NCBI GenBank assembly: GCA_000023185.1
Contig: CP001623.1
Coordinates: 682,001-746,000, forward strand
DNA: 64,000 nt
Source: Rhizobium leguminosarum bv. trifolii WSM1325
GTDB lineage: Bacteria > Pseudomonadota > Alphaproteobacteria > Rhizobiales > Rhizobiaceae
Direction of reading: 5' to 3'
Positions 16,804 through 25,291 of the stretch are shown piece after piece. How positions within the stretch are numbered: the first letter of the stretch is position 1; the number at the start of each line of letters is the position of its first letter. Under the pieces are notes generated by a model, which was not told the DNA's origin, ran no database searches, and saw only the letters and a list, made by a program, of their open reading frames with translations. The translations under genes were made by a program, and so were the position numbers.

Positions 16804-16883
16804 AATTGGAGGACGCGCCGTCTGAGGCGTTTTTGGTGGTTCTCGCGCTAGGAGGCGCGGGACACCCTTTGGGAGGAGTTTTT

Positions 16884-17830
16884 ATGAAATCGTTTCTTCG
16901 TAAAATTGTGCTGGGCGTTGCCGTGGTTAGCGCACTTGGCGCTGCATCTGGCGTTGCCATCGCACAGGATATCAACATCATCGCCGTAACGCACGGCCAG
17001 GCCAACGACCCCTTCTGGTCGGTTGTTAAGAACGGGGTAAGCGCCGGCGCCAAGGATGCCGGTGTCAGCATCGACTATCGTGCGCCGGAAACCTTCGACA
17101 TGGTGGCCATGAGCCAGCTGATCGACGCCGCCGTCAACCAGAAACCAGCCGGCTTGATCGTCTCGATCCCGGATTCGTCCGCATTAGGCCCGTCGATCCA
17201 GAAGGCCGTCGCCGCCGGCATTCCGGTCATTTCCATCAATTCCGGCTCCGACGTTTCGAAGTCACTGGGAGCGCTTCTCCATGTCGGCCAGGACGAATAC
17301 AGCGCCGGCAAGGCAGCAGGTGAAAAGCTCAAGGAGATGGGCGGCAAGGTTGCCATCTGCGTCAACCAGGAGGTCGGCAACGTCTCCCTCGATCAGCGTT
17401 GCCAGGGCTTCTCCGACGGCTTTGCAGGCAGCGTTACGGTCCTGCCCGTCTCCAACGATCCGGCGGACGTTCGGGCCAAGGTGAAGGCTGCACTGAGCTC
17501 GAACGCCGCAATCGACACGATCATGGCACTCGGCGCAAGCACTGCCGGCGAACCGTCTCTGGCTGCCGTCGCCGATGCAGGCATGACTGGCAAGATCAAA
17601 GTCGCCACTTTCGACCTTTCTGCAGACTTCCTGAAGGCTGTCGCTGCTGGCGATGCCGCTTTCGCCATCGATCAGCAGCAGTTCCTCCAGGGCTATCTGC
17701 CCGTGGTCTTCCTCGCAAACTATGCCAAGTACGCCTGATCCCCGGCGGCAACGTGCCTTCCGGTCCGAACCTGATCACCAAGGAAAAGGCCGCCCAGGTC
17801 GTCGAACTATCGGCAAAGGGCATCCGCTAA
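16884..17830 (+). pseudogene. CUT2 sugar-binding protein gene (FrcB-like) with a C-terminal frameshift
   Basis: ATG 16884 follows GGGAGGAG. A signal peptide (MKSFLRKIVLGVAVVSALG, cleavage near AIAQ) precedes a type 1 periplasmic sugar-binding fold (INIIAVTHGQANDPFW, GLIVSIPDSSALGPS, FAIDQQQFLQGYLPVVFL). The frame stops at 17736-17738 after NYAKYA. One base later in phase, the expected ending LIPGGNVPSGPNLITKEKAA continues to a stop at 17828. A single missing G near 17732-17734 (TACGCCTG for TACGGCCTG) explains this. As read, the product is 284 residues and lacks the last 31 or so. It may be a true lesion or a sequence error; the downstream operon looks intact. Confidence 0.8.
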
Positions 17831-17854
17831 TCCACGACTGCCGAAAGGCGTGAT

Positions 17855-17894
17855 TGTCGAACACCCTCTCCGCTTTCGAAGAGGGTGTTCGACA
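17855..17894 (+). terminator. perfect 15-bp intra-operon hairpin between binding-protein and permease genes
   Basis: Left arm 17855-17869 and right arm 17880-17894 are perfectly complementary over 15 bp with a 10-nt loop. No T-run follows. Such structures after the first gene of ABC operons typically stabilise the upstream mRNA or attenuate read-through, giving more binding protein than permease. Confidence 0.6.
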
Positions 17895-17961
17895 GACGAC
17901 GTGCGCCGTGAGGAATGCCCTCGGCGCTTCGGCGAATTGCATCCATTGGGAGGTAGGTATC

Positions 17962-19083
17962 ATGGCTCCGATCGAGCAAAAAATAGGAGATGCGTCAAAC
18001 TCCGACGAGCGCATCAAACAGGTGGGCTTTCTCACACATATGATGCGTCGGCCCGAGCTCGGCGCGGTTGCTGGCCTCGTCCTGGTGGTGACGTTCTTCT
18101 TTCTTACCGCAGACCGTTCGATGTTTTCGCTTTCAGGTGTGATGACGATCCTGGCCCCAGCCTCACAGCTGGGAATTCTCGCCATTGCGGCAGCTCTGCT
18201 GATGATTGGTGGCGAGTTCGATCTTTCGATCGGCTCGATGGTGGCCTTCGCCGGATTGATCTTCGGCGCGGCCCTGACCAATTTCGGTCAACCGCTCTGG
18301 ATTTCCATTATCATCACGATGCTGCTTGCAGCCGCCATGGGCGCGGTGAACGGACAGATTGTGATCAGGACACGGCTGCCGTCGTTCATCGTCACGCTTG
18401 CCTTCCTCTTTATTTTGCGGGGTCTAACCCTTGTTGGCCTGAAATGGGCGACAGGCGGCTCAACTCAGCTTCGCGGGATAGGTGAGGTTGTCGGCGACGG
18501 TCCCTTGAAGCGCCTGTTCTCAGGCGTCGCCTTCCAGGATCTTTTCAGCTGGCTTGCAGCCCATGGCCTGATCGAGAAGTTCGACAACGGCGTTCCGAAA
18601 GTCACGGGCGTGCCGGTGTCCGTGGTCTGGTTCATCGCCATTGCCGGGCTCGCCACCTGGGTTCTTCTGCGCACCCGGATCGGAAACTGGGTTTTTGCCG
18701 CCGGCGGCGATCCCAATGCGGCAAGAAACTCCGGGGTCCCGGTCGATCGCGTGAAGACGGGGCTCTTCGCGCTCACAGCCTGCGCCGCGGCGCTTGTGGC
18801 AATTATCACCGTGCTGGATGCCGGCTCGACGGACGCGCGCCGCGGTTTCCAGAAGGAGTTCGAGGCGATCATCGCTGCCGTGATTGGCGGATGTCTGCTG
18901 ACCGGCGGTTATGGATCGGCGATCGGCGCCTTCTTCGGCGCCATCATCTTCGGTCTCGTCTCGATCGGCCTGACCTACACGAAGTTCGACTCGGACTGGT
19001 TCCAAGTCTTCCTCGGCTCCATGCTGCTGCTGGCCGTTCTCTTCAACAATTTCATTCGCCGCAAAGTGACAGGGGAGCGCTGA
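17962..19083 (+). CDS. CUT2 sugar ABC transporter permease (FrcC-like)
   Basis: The 373-residue inner-membrane permease is of the BPD_transp_2 family. It has about 8-10 hydrophobic helices, the segment [20 protein letters not shown] characteristic of ribose/fructose permeases, and the cytoplasmic loop [18 protein letters not shown] that contacts the ATPase. ATG at 17962 follows GGGAGGTAGGTATC; earlier in-frame codons overlap the hairpin. It forms an importer with the frameshifted binding protein and the next ATPase. One permease implies a homodimer. Confidence 0.88.
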   Translation: MAPIEQKIGDASNSDERIKQVGFLTHMMRRPELGAVAGLVLVVTFFFLTADRSMFSLSGVMTILAPASQLGILAIAAALLMIGGEFDLSIGSMVAFAGLIFGAALTNFGQPLWISIIITMLLAAAMGAVNGQIVIRTRLPSFIVTLAFLFILRGLTLVGLKWATGGSTQLRGIGEVVGDGPLKRLFSGVAFQDLFSWLAAHGLIEKFDNGVPKVTGVPVSVVWFIAIAGLATWVLLRTRIGNWVFAAGGDPNAARNSGVPVDRVKTGLFALTACAAALVAIITVLDAGSTDARRGFQKEFEAIIAAVIGGCLLTGGYGSAIGAFFGAIIFGLVSIGLTYTKFDSDWFQVFLGSMLLLAVLFNNFIRRKVTGER

Positions 19084-19085
19084 TC

Positions 19086-19886
19086 ATGACTGATAACCAA
19101 TCAGAAACCGCTCCGCCGGTCATTGAAGTCAAAAATATCGTCAAGCACTACGGCTCCGTCATCGCGCTCTCGGGCGTTTCGATGAAGGTATCACAGGGCG
19201 AAGTGCTCTGCCTGCTTGGAGACAATGGAGCTGGGAAATCCACACTCATCAAGACGCTGTCGGGTGTGGTCCGTCCCTCGGGCGGCGATTTCCTGGTCGA
19301 GGGCAAGCCGGTCGCATTCACCAGTCCGCGCGATGCACTCGATGCCGGCATCGCGACCGTCTATCAGGATCTGGCGATGATCCCTTTGATGTCGATCACT
19401 CGAAACTTCTTCATGGGACGCGAACCCGTGAAAGGCATTCCGCCGTTTCGCCATGTCGATTTCAAGTATTGCAGCGAGGTGACTCGCGAGGAGATGCACA
19501 AGATCGGCATCGATATCCGCGACCCGAACCAGGCGGTCGGCACCCTTTCCGGCGGCGAGCGGCAATGTGTGGCGATCGCGCGGGCCGTTTATTTCGGAGC
19601 AAAGGTGCTCATCCTCGATGAGCCGACGTCCGCATTGGGCGTTGCCCAAACCTCGATGGTGCTGAAGTACATCCATCAGGTTCAGCAGAAGGGCCTCGCT
19701 GTGATCTTCATCACCCACAATGTTCGCCATGCCTTTGCTGTCGGCAATCGTTTCACGGTTCTCAATCGCGGAAAGACGCTCGGCACTTTCGACAAGAGCG
19801 AGATTTCGCTTGAGGAACTGCAGAACCTCATGGCTGGCGGCAAGGAACTGCAGGTGCTCTCCGCCGAACTCGGCGGCACGATCTGA
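19086..19886 (+). CDS. CUT2 sugar ABC transporter ATP-binding protein (FrcA-like, single domain)
   Basis: A 266-residue single ATPase domain. It has Walker [11 protein letters not shown]-loop [12 protein letters not shown], signature LSGGERQ, Walker [12 protein letters not shown] and switch histidine FITHN. Most CUT2 ATPases are fused duplicates of about 500 residues; the short form is the FrcA type of rhizobial fructose importers, with which the binding protein and permease also agree. ATG 19086 lies 2 bp after the permease stop. Confidence 0.88.
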   Translation: MTDNQSETAPPVIEVKNIVKHYGSVIALSGVSMKVSQGEVLCLLGDNGAGKSTLIKTLSGVVRPSGGDFLVEGKPVAFTSPRDALDAGIATVYQDLAMIPLMSITRNFFMGREPVKGIPPFRHVDFKYCSEVTREEMHKIGIDIRDPNQAVGTLSGGERQCVAIARAVYFGAKVLILDEPTSALGVAQTSMVLKYIHQVQQKGLAVIFITHNVRHAFAVGNRFTVLNRGKTLGTFDKSEISLEELQNLMAGGKELQVLSAELGGTI

Positions 19887-19907
19887 CATATTGCATGAGG
19901 AACAATC

Positions 19908-20705
19908 ATGAAAACGACTACAAAAACATCACCTTTCACGCTAGCGGTCTGCGCCGAAATGGTGTTTCGCTCCCTGCCCCTCCTCGATCGGTTGAAGCGC
20001 ATCACCGAACTCGGCTTCCAGGCGGAAATCTGGGATTGGACGAAACACGATATCGAGGCGATCGCAAAGTCTGGTGCCACTTTCTCGTCGATGACAGGAT
20101 ACGTGACCGGCACGCTGGCAGATGACGCCGGAGCCGATGAGCTGCTGCGCACTGCGCGCCAGTCGATCCCGATCGCCAAGGAACTCAATTGCCCGCGCCT
20201 CAACTTGCATGGCACGGGGCTCGACGGACAGGGCCTGCCCGTCGTCAAGTCCGAGGTCGTCACCGGCGCCATGTGGCTGAAGGCCGCCGATACGCTAAAC
20301 CGCATCGCTGATCTCGGCGAGGAGGAAGGCGTTACCTTCGTCCTCGAAAACCTGAACGAGGCTGTTGACCATCCAAAGACGCCGTTTGCCAAGGCCGCCG
20401 ACACGCTTGCATTGGTCGCGGCCGTCAACCGGCCGTCGCTGAAGCTCAACCTGGATCTCTACCATGCGCAGATCGGTGAAGGGAACTTGATCGAGCTTTG
20501 CCGCACCGCTCTTCCACATATCGGTGAAATTCAGGTCGCCGACGTTCCCGGCCGCAAGGAGCCGGGCACTGGTGAAATCAACTATCCGGCGATCGCACGC
20601 GCCCTGAACGAGATGGGCTACCGGGGCACGATCGGCATGGAAGCCTGGCCATCCGGCGATGACGAACTTGCTCTTTCCCGCTTCCGCGACGCGTTTTCCC
20701 TTTGA
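19908..20705 (+). CDS. hydroxypyruvate isomerase family sugar isomerase (TIM barrel)
   Basis: A 265-residue AP-endonuclease-2-type TIM-barrel isomerase. Family motifs are FVLENLNEAVDHPKTPFA, KLNLDLYHAQIGEGNLIEL and GTIGMEAWPSGDDELALSRF, which hold the metal-binding Glu/Asp/His residues. It resembles Hyi/OtnI proteins that interconvert hydroxypyruvate or related keto acids and tartronate semialdehyde-type compounds, but many members act on other keto-sugars. ATG 19908 follows GAGGAACAATC. It is in the operon after the importer and 29 bp before an IolG-like dehydrogenase gene, so it probably isomerises that enzyme's keto product. The real substrate is unknown. Confidence 0.75.
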   Translation: MKTTTKTSPFTLAVCAEMVFRSLPLLDRLKRITELGFQAEIWDWTKHDIEAIAKSGATFSSMTGYVTGTLADDAGADELLRTARQSIPIAKELNCPRLNLHGTGLDGQGLPVVKSEVVTGAMWLKAADTLNRIADLGEEEGVTFVLENLNEAVDHPKTPFAKAADTLALVAAVNRPSLKLNLDLYHAQIGEGNLIELCRTALPHIGEIQVADVPGRKEPGTGEINYPAIARALNEMGYRGTIGMEAWPSGDDELALSRFRDAFSL

Positions 20706-20734
20706 TCCGACAGCAGCATTTTCAGGAGCTTTCC

Positions 20735-21757
20735 ATGCCCGCCCACCGTCCCGTCAATCTCGCTCTCATCGGTGCCGGCCGCATCGGTTCGTTCCACGCC
20801 GAAAGCGTCGCCCGGCGCCTGGTTGATGCCAATTTGCTCGCCGTCGCCGATCCGGCGCCGGGCGCTGCCGAAAAACTGGCGGCAGCGCTCGATGCACCCA
20901 AAGCCTATACCAGCGTGTCGGAGCTTCTCGCCAATCCGGAGATCGATGGCGTCATCATCGCCACGCCGGCGCGTTTCCACACGAGCGTCGTCGTGGAAGC
21001 CGCGCGGGCCGGAAAAGCGGTCTTCTGCGAAAAGCCGATGGCGCTGACGCTCGGGGAAGCAGACGAGGCTATCGCTGTCACAAAGGCTGCGAAGGTGCCA
21101 CTCCAGGTTGGCTTCAATCGACGTTGGGACCAGGCTTTTTACGAGGGCCGCGCAGCGATCGACGCTGGCAAAGTTGGTTCCGTCCAACTTCTTCGCTCGT
21201 TGACGCGAGACCCGGGTCCCTACGACGGCAACCCGGAAAAGACGCCGCTATGGACGATCTTCTATGAGACACTGATCCATGACTTCGACACGCTGCTGTG
21301 GCTGAACCCGAAAGCAACCCCGATCGAGGTGACGGCGATTGCCGATGCGCTCGTGGTACCGGACTTTGCCAGAAAGGGTTTTCACGACACCGCCGTCGTC
21401 ACCATCCGCTTCGACAACGGTTCGATCGCCGTGGCGGAGGCGAATTTCTGCGCCATGTACGGCTACGACATCCGCGGCGAGGTCTTTGGCTCCGGCGGCA
21501 TGGTGACGATGGGCGATGTACGCCGTTCCTCGATGACGCTCTACGACAAGAACGGAGTTTCGAACGATACCTGGCGGCGTGACACGGATCACTTTGTCCA
21601 CGGCTACACCGCCCAGCTCGGCTCCTTCGTCGAGGCCATAAGGACAGGCACCGTCACTGGCCCGACCGGTGAAGATGCCCGCAATGCGCTTGCCATCGCG
21701 CTTGCCTGCATCACGTCGGTTACCGAGCGCAGGACGATCCAGCTTTCCGGTCTCTAG
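20735..21757 (+). CDS. Gfo/Idh/MocA oxidoreductase, inositol 2-dehydrogenase-like
   Basis: The 340-residue protein has an N-terminal Rossmann motif LIGAGRIGSFHAESVARR, the EKPMALT segment with the catalytic lysine, and the HDFDTLLWL histidine-aspartate motif of the IolG group (NAD-dependent inositol or sugar dehydrogenases). ATG at 20735 follows CAGGAGCTTTCC. It is the last catabolic gene of the LacI-controlled operon. Substrate could be an inositol, a pyranose or an open-chain polyol; the frc-type importer argues for a monosaccharide. Confidence 0.82.
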   Translation: MPAHRPVNLALIGAGRIGSFHAESVARRLVDANLLAVADPAPGAAEKLAAALDAPKAYTSVSELLANPEIDGVIIATPARFHTSVVVEAARAGKAVFCEKPMALTLGEADEAIAVTKAAKVPLQVGFNRRWDQAFYEGRAAIDAGKVGSVQLLRSLTRDPGPYDGNPEKTPLWTIFYETLIHDFDTLLWLNPKATPIEVTAIADALVVPDFARKGFHDTAVVTIRFDNGSIAVAEANFCAMYGYDIRGEVFGSGGMVTMGDVRRSSMTLYDKNGVSNDTWRRDTDHFVHGYTAQLGSFVEAIRTGTVTGPTGEDARNALAIALACITSVTERRTIQLSGL

Positions 21758-21789
21758 GCCGGATCGCAAAAGACGGAGTGTGCCACGAA

Positions 21790-22116
21790 ATGCCGCAGCA
21801 TATCCGCAGTCTGAGCAGCCCGCCGGCTAGTTTCGAAGAGCTGAAGTGCGCTATCGCCTGCCGCCAGGTCACCTTCCCTCTTCGTGTCGAGAATGTCGCG
21901 AAGAGGGTCCTGGCCAAACCGGAACTCATGGCCTTTGCTAGCACGACCTCAATCGCGAACGACTGCGGCGTCTCCGTCTCTACGGTCATGCGCTTTGTTG
22001 CGCATATCGGCTTCCACGAGATCGGGCAGGCACGCGCAATTTTCAGAAATGAGTTGCGCCGCCGCCTGGCTGTGTTGTTGCCCGGGCCGGGTATGAAAAA
22101 CGGGAGCGATGGGTAG
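21790..22116 (+). CDS. truncated RpiR/MurR-type regulator (HTH domain only)
   Basis: The 108-residue product holds the RpiR N-terminal HTH (RVLAKPELMAFASTTSIAND, CGVSVSTVMRFVAHIGFHE) but stops before the SIS sugar-phosphate-binding domain of normal 280-residue members. ATG at 21790 is used; a GTG at 21778 is also possible. It follows the dehydrogenase gene on the same strand. No SIS-like sequence is seen downstream, so it is either a decayed gene or a stand-alone DNA-binding protein. Confidence 0.55.
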   Translation: MPQHIRSLSSPPASFEELKCAIACRQVTFPLRVENVAKRVLAKPELMAFASTTSIANDCGVSVSTVMRFVAHIGFHEIGQARAIFRNELRRRLAVLLPGPGMKNGSDG

Positions 22117-22429
22117 ATGGCCGTCGCCACAGTCGGTACGCTCAAGCGCAGGTTCGTGCTTTACGCTTGATCTGAAGATTGGTCCGATGAAGGCCACTGG
22201 CGCGTTCATTGGTGGGTTCCTGTGCGTCACCACCCGCGGCCGCCCTACTCGCCATCACTATCGGTTTGAAAGCGAAGAGGCGCTCGCATTGAAGGAAACC
22301 GAGCGCGGACCCGTTGTCCTCGTCACGTGGGATAACAATGATTTATGGAAGCCAGCTCATTTGAGACGCGTTACATTCCTGGCTACATGAACCCGATGCA
22401 ACTGTGCTTATGCTCGCAATCGGCGAGGC
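22117..22429. other. gap without a convincing gene
   Basis: About 310 bp between the truncated RpiR gene and the ParE gene. A short open frame at 22187-22390 shows no familiar motif and no clear ribosome-binding site. The stretch could be decayed sequence from the RpiR 3' end, but no SIS-domain residues were recognised. Confidence 0.4.
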
Positions 22430-22723
22430 CTAACCAGGATCGCCGGCCCAGTCTTCATGTCCATGGCGTATTCGGATCACGAAAATGGCTCCGTTCTCTT
22501 CGATCCGGTAGACAACGAGATGCGCTTTGAACGGATGGATCCTAACGTGCGGCCATATCTCTTCTCGTTCACGCGCCATTTGCGGATTCGCGGCAATCAG
22601 GTCAAGCACCGCGAACAGCTCGTCATGATACCTTCTAGCCTGTGCAGATCCGAAAATTCGGACACTTTGCTCGGCGATTGCAATGATGTCCTCTTCCGCT
22701 TCGACAGAAAGGCTAAAACGCAT
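22430..22723 (-). CDS. parE: ParE/RelE-family toxin
   Basis: The 97-residue product has the ParE fold signature: MRFSLSVEAEEDIIAIAEQS at the start, a central AANPQMAREREEI and the final strand region VVYRIEENGAIFVIRIRHG. ParE toxins poison DNA gyrase, whereas RelE relatives cut mRNA. The ParD partner favours ParE. Its first base overlaps the last base of the antitoxin stop, giving tight translational coupling. Confidence 0.88.
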   Translation of the reverse strand: MRFSLSVEAEEDIIAIAEQSVRIFGSAQARRYHDELFAVLDLIAANPQMAREREEIWPHVRIHPFKAHLVVYRIEENGAIFVIRIRHGHEDWAGDPG

Positions 22724-22977
22724 TATCTGCTGCCGCGGGTCGTTTCCGCGCGCGCGACTGCCGCTGCAAAGAGTTCGTCCTTCGAGCGACCGCCAACACC
22801 ACTTTTGACACCGTCGTCGACAAAGCGTTGCATGGCAGCAATCTTATCACTGCGTGCTTGGTCCCTGCGAATCAGGTCGCGCACATAGTCACTGGCATTG
22901 GAATATCGCCCGGTCCTCGCTTGCGCCTCGACCCAATCTTTCATTGGATCTGGTAAAGATACGTTCATAGTAGCCAT
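22723..22977 (-). CDS. parD: ParD-family antitoxin
   Basis: The 84-residue product has an N-terminal ribbon-helix-helix region (MATMNVSLPDPMKDWVEAQA, then GRYSNASDYVRDLIRRDQ), the ParD/CopG DNA-binding form, and a C-terminal toxin-binding tail. It is the first gene of the pair, as usual for ParDE, and probably represses the operon from sites in 22978-23020. Confidence 0.88.
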   Translation of the reverse strand: MATMNVSLPDPMKDWVEAQARTGRYSNASDYVRDLIRRDQARSDKIAAMQRFVDDGVKSGVGGRSKDELFAAAVARAETTRGSR

Positions 22978-23159
22978 TCAAGCCTCCATACTGCGCATAG
23001 GTTAAGTGAAATTGGCAAAGTTTGTCAAACTGGCTCCTCATTCTCTATATAGGCGAAAAGCGACGCACCTGGTTTGGACCAAAGGAGATCGTTGGGAGGC
23101 TTGATGTGAGATAGCCCCACGAACCGCGCGCGGTTGCAACCGATCCTGCCCGAGGAAGG

Positions 23160-23330
23160 CAGCAAGTTCGGCTTGAAAACACGTTGCACGCAGGCCTCGT
23201 CCGGCACGAGCACATGGTTCTTGCTCTCAAGCGGTACGAAGCTCGCATTCGGAATCGCGGCGGCAAGCTTGCAACCTTGATCAAGCGGCACGCGCACGTT
23301 GCCGCGGCTCGGCAAATCGCGCCGGTCCCC
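23160..23330 (-). pseudogene. alpha/beta-hydrolase C-terminal fragment
   Basis: A minus-strand frame reads RGNVRVPLDQGCKLAAAIPN, then ASFVPLESKNHVLVPDEAC. This matches the Asp and His end of alpha/beta-hydrolases often fused to cyclase or LuxR regulators (typical form: RVPFEQGR...LIPGARFVPLESRNH). The N-terminal nucleophile region is absent and the sequence degrades after VQRVFKPN. It is a relic. Confidence 0.55.
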
Positions 23331-23452
23331 AATATCACATTCTCCGACGCATTCCCTCAGAAACCAGTTTCGATCTTGGGCTCTGTGAGATAGACATCCC
23401 AGGTCGATACGCGCGTGTTTTGCGTCGACGCGTCAATCCCCGGAGTTGCATC

Positions 23453-24637
23453 ATGAAAATCGCCCCGCAGCAGCGGATCTATGTCTGCTTCTTTCTCTTC
23501 GCTGTGTCGCTGGGGGCGCTGCTGTCGAGGATGCCGGATTTGCAGGTTGCACTTGGCGTCAATAAGTCCGAGCTTGGGTTGACCCTGATAGGGGCTGCGA
23601 TCGGCGCCTTGATTTCGTTGACTTTGTCTTCGCCCTTGATCGCCCGGCTCGGCGCGCGTACGACGGCATTCATTACTGTTCTCGGCACGTCTGCGCTGCT
23701 ATCTCTGGTGCCGTGGATTGGTGCGGCGCCGGTCGTGTTCTGTGTGCTTTTCGTCGAGGGGCTGCTCGCCGGGGCGCTGGAGATCAATCTCAATGTTGAG
23801 ATCGACCGTATCGAAGCGCAGCTAGGACGCGGTGTGATGAACAGGGCGCATGGTTTCTGGAGCCTCGGCTTCTTCGTCACGGCGCTTGTCTCCTCGGTCG
23901 TTCGCCAAGCCGGGATTTCGATGGAACTCCATCTCGCCGTGACCTTTGTCGCGGTTGTTGTCATCGGCATCTGGGCGATTTCCGGCATGCGGAATGCGCC
24001 GGCGCGGATCGCGTTGCATGAAGGCAAGGCACCGCTGGTGGCGCTTCCCACCTGGGGCCTCATGCCGCTGTGCGTGATCGGCATCGCGGCCTTTCTCGTC
24101 GAAGGCGCCGGGATCGACTGGTCGGCGATCTATATGCGCGATGTGTTTTCGGTCGAGCCCTTCATTGGCGGACTGGGATTGACGCTCTTTACCTTCTGCA
24201 TGGCGCTGGCGCGCCTGTTCGTCGATCCGCTGGTCGATCGGTTTGGCGCGCGGGCCGTCGCCACGATGTTGCTTGTTCTTTCGGCGATCGGCATCTGCGC
24301 CGTGTCGGGGGCGCCGCATCCCTATGTCGCGCTGGCGGGCTTTGCCTTGATGGGCGCCGGCTGCAGCGCGGTCTATCCTCTCGCTGTCTCGGCGGCGGCC
24401 CAACGCACCGACCGCGCGGCGTATCTCAACGTCGCCGCCCTCGGCCAAATGAGCTTTGTCGTCTTTTTCCTGGCGCCGCCGCTGCTCGGTTTCATTGCCG
24501 AACATGCTGGCATCCGGACATCCTATCTCGTTTGCCTTCCCCTTATCATTTACGCGCTCTTTTCGGCCAAGGCGCTTGCTACGCGCCGGGCTGCCGGCGG
24601 CGGTAGCGCTGCGACTGCTCGGAGCGTCAACGGGTAA
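23453..24637 (+). CDS. MFS transporter (YbjJ-like)
   Basis: The 394-residue protein has about 12 hydrophobic helices and MFS loop motifs (SRMPDLQVALGVNKSELGL and SPLIARLGARTTAF after helix 2). ATG 23453 follows CCGGAGTTGCATC. Overall it resembles the YbjJ/FucP-distant group; the substrate is unknown. No neighbouring catabolic gene suggests one. Confidence 0.8.
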   Translation: MKIAPQQRIYVCFFLFAVSLGALLSRMPDLQVALGVNKSELGLTLIGAAIGALISLTLSSPLIARLGARTTAFITVLGTSALLSLVPWIGAAPVVFCVLFVEGLLAGALEINLNVEIDRIEAQLGRGVMNRAHGFWSLGFFVTALVSSVVRQAGISMELHLAVTFVAVVVIGIWAISGMRNAPARIALHEGKAPLVALPTWGLMPLCVIGIAAFLVEGAGIDWSAIYMRDVFSVEPFIGGLGLTLFTFCMALARLFVDPLVDRFGARAVATMLLVLSAIGICAVSGAPHPYVALAGFALMGAGCSAVYPLAVSAAAQRTDRAAYLNVAALGQMSFVVFFLAPPLLGFIAEHAGIRTSYLVCLPLIIYALFSAKALATRRAAGGGSAATARSVNG

Positions 24638-24683
24638 CGGCCTGGGCTACCGGTTTTGGCCGCGCGATTGGTTCGGCGAAAAC

Positions 24684-24710
24684 CCGAGCACGTCGTTGCG
24701 GCGTGCTCGG
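24684..24710 (+). terminator. hairpin downstream of the MFS gene
   Basis: Perfect 9-bp arms CCGAGCACG / CGTGCTCGG with a 9-nt loop, 47 bp after the MFS stop. There is no T-run, so terminator function is tentative. Confidence 0.4.
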
Positions 24711-25080
24711 TGCTCTCCCTAAGCAATACGGCTGGCTCTGCTGGTCGAAGTAGATCGCCTTGCGAGTCGCGCGTCTGGTCGAGGGAAATGCGGGCGCAGG
24801 CGCGAGGCCACTTGCTTGCCGCCGAGTTTGTTGACGGCAAGGGTATCTTAGCCGACGGGCTCGACCACGTCGATTGGGCGATCGCCCCGCCATCATGCCC
24901 CATTGATCACCGGTAATACAGCCGGTGGCTCTTTGTCGAATTTGCAGACGAACGGTGGTCTGGACGGTATCGAACTGGCGTTGGCTAATCGTGAAGCACC
25001 TGATACGTCATAGACCGCTGAGTATGAGGTCTTGGCACCATCTTCAGAGACAACCCTCGGACCGGACAGGAGAGCTTTTG
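24711..25080. other. gap without a recognised gene
   Basis: About 370 bp between the hairpin and the small gene at 25081. Several open frames exist on both strands but none shows a known motif together with a ribosome-binding site. Nothing can be supported here beyond the leader of the next gene. Confidence 0.4.
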
Positions 25081-25257
25081 ATGGGCTGGAAAACACCGAA
25101 GATCGAATACGTGAACGGCTATAAGATCGTTGAAGTTGAGGGGCCTGCCTTCAAAGTCTACGATGGCGACCGTCAACTCGGGGACGATTTCCCCTACCCC
25201 GGCGAAGCTGCTGCTTACGCAACCTCGTTGCCAAAACGGGATCATCCACGCAGCTAG
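25081..25257 (+). CDS. small hypothetical protein (58 aa)
   Basis: ATG 25081 is preceded by ACAGGAGAGCTTTTG, a strong ribosome-binding site. The product reads MGWKTPKIEYVNGYKIVEVE, followed by a Gly/Asp-rich body and YPGEAAAYATSLPK, and looks like a compact beta-rich domain. No family is recognised. It lies 34 bp before rsgA on the same strand. Confidence 0.5.
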   Translation: MGWKTPKIEYVNGYKIVEVEGPAFKVYDGDRQLGDDFPYPGEAAAYATSLPKRDHPRS

Positions 25258-25291
25258 GCAAAAGGCCGCGGAAGATCATTGAAAACCCTTT

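Noticed and set aside
15677..17071. LacI gene starting at 17071 (464 codons)
   Set aside because: The extra 134 codons overlap the divergent binding-protein gene; the LacI headpiece starts at 16669 after a good ribosome-binding site.
22187..22390. short plus-strand frame (MKATGAFIGGFLCVTTRG...) after the truncated RpiR gene
   Set aside because: No ribosome-binding site, recognised family or neighbour logic.
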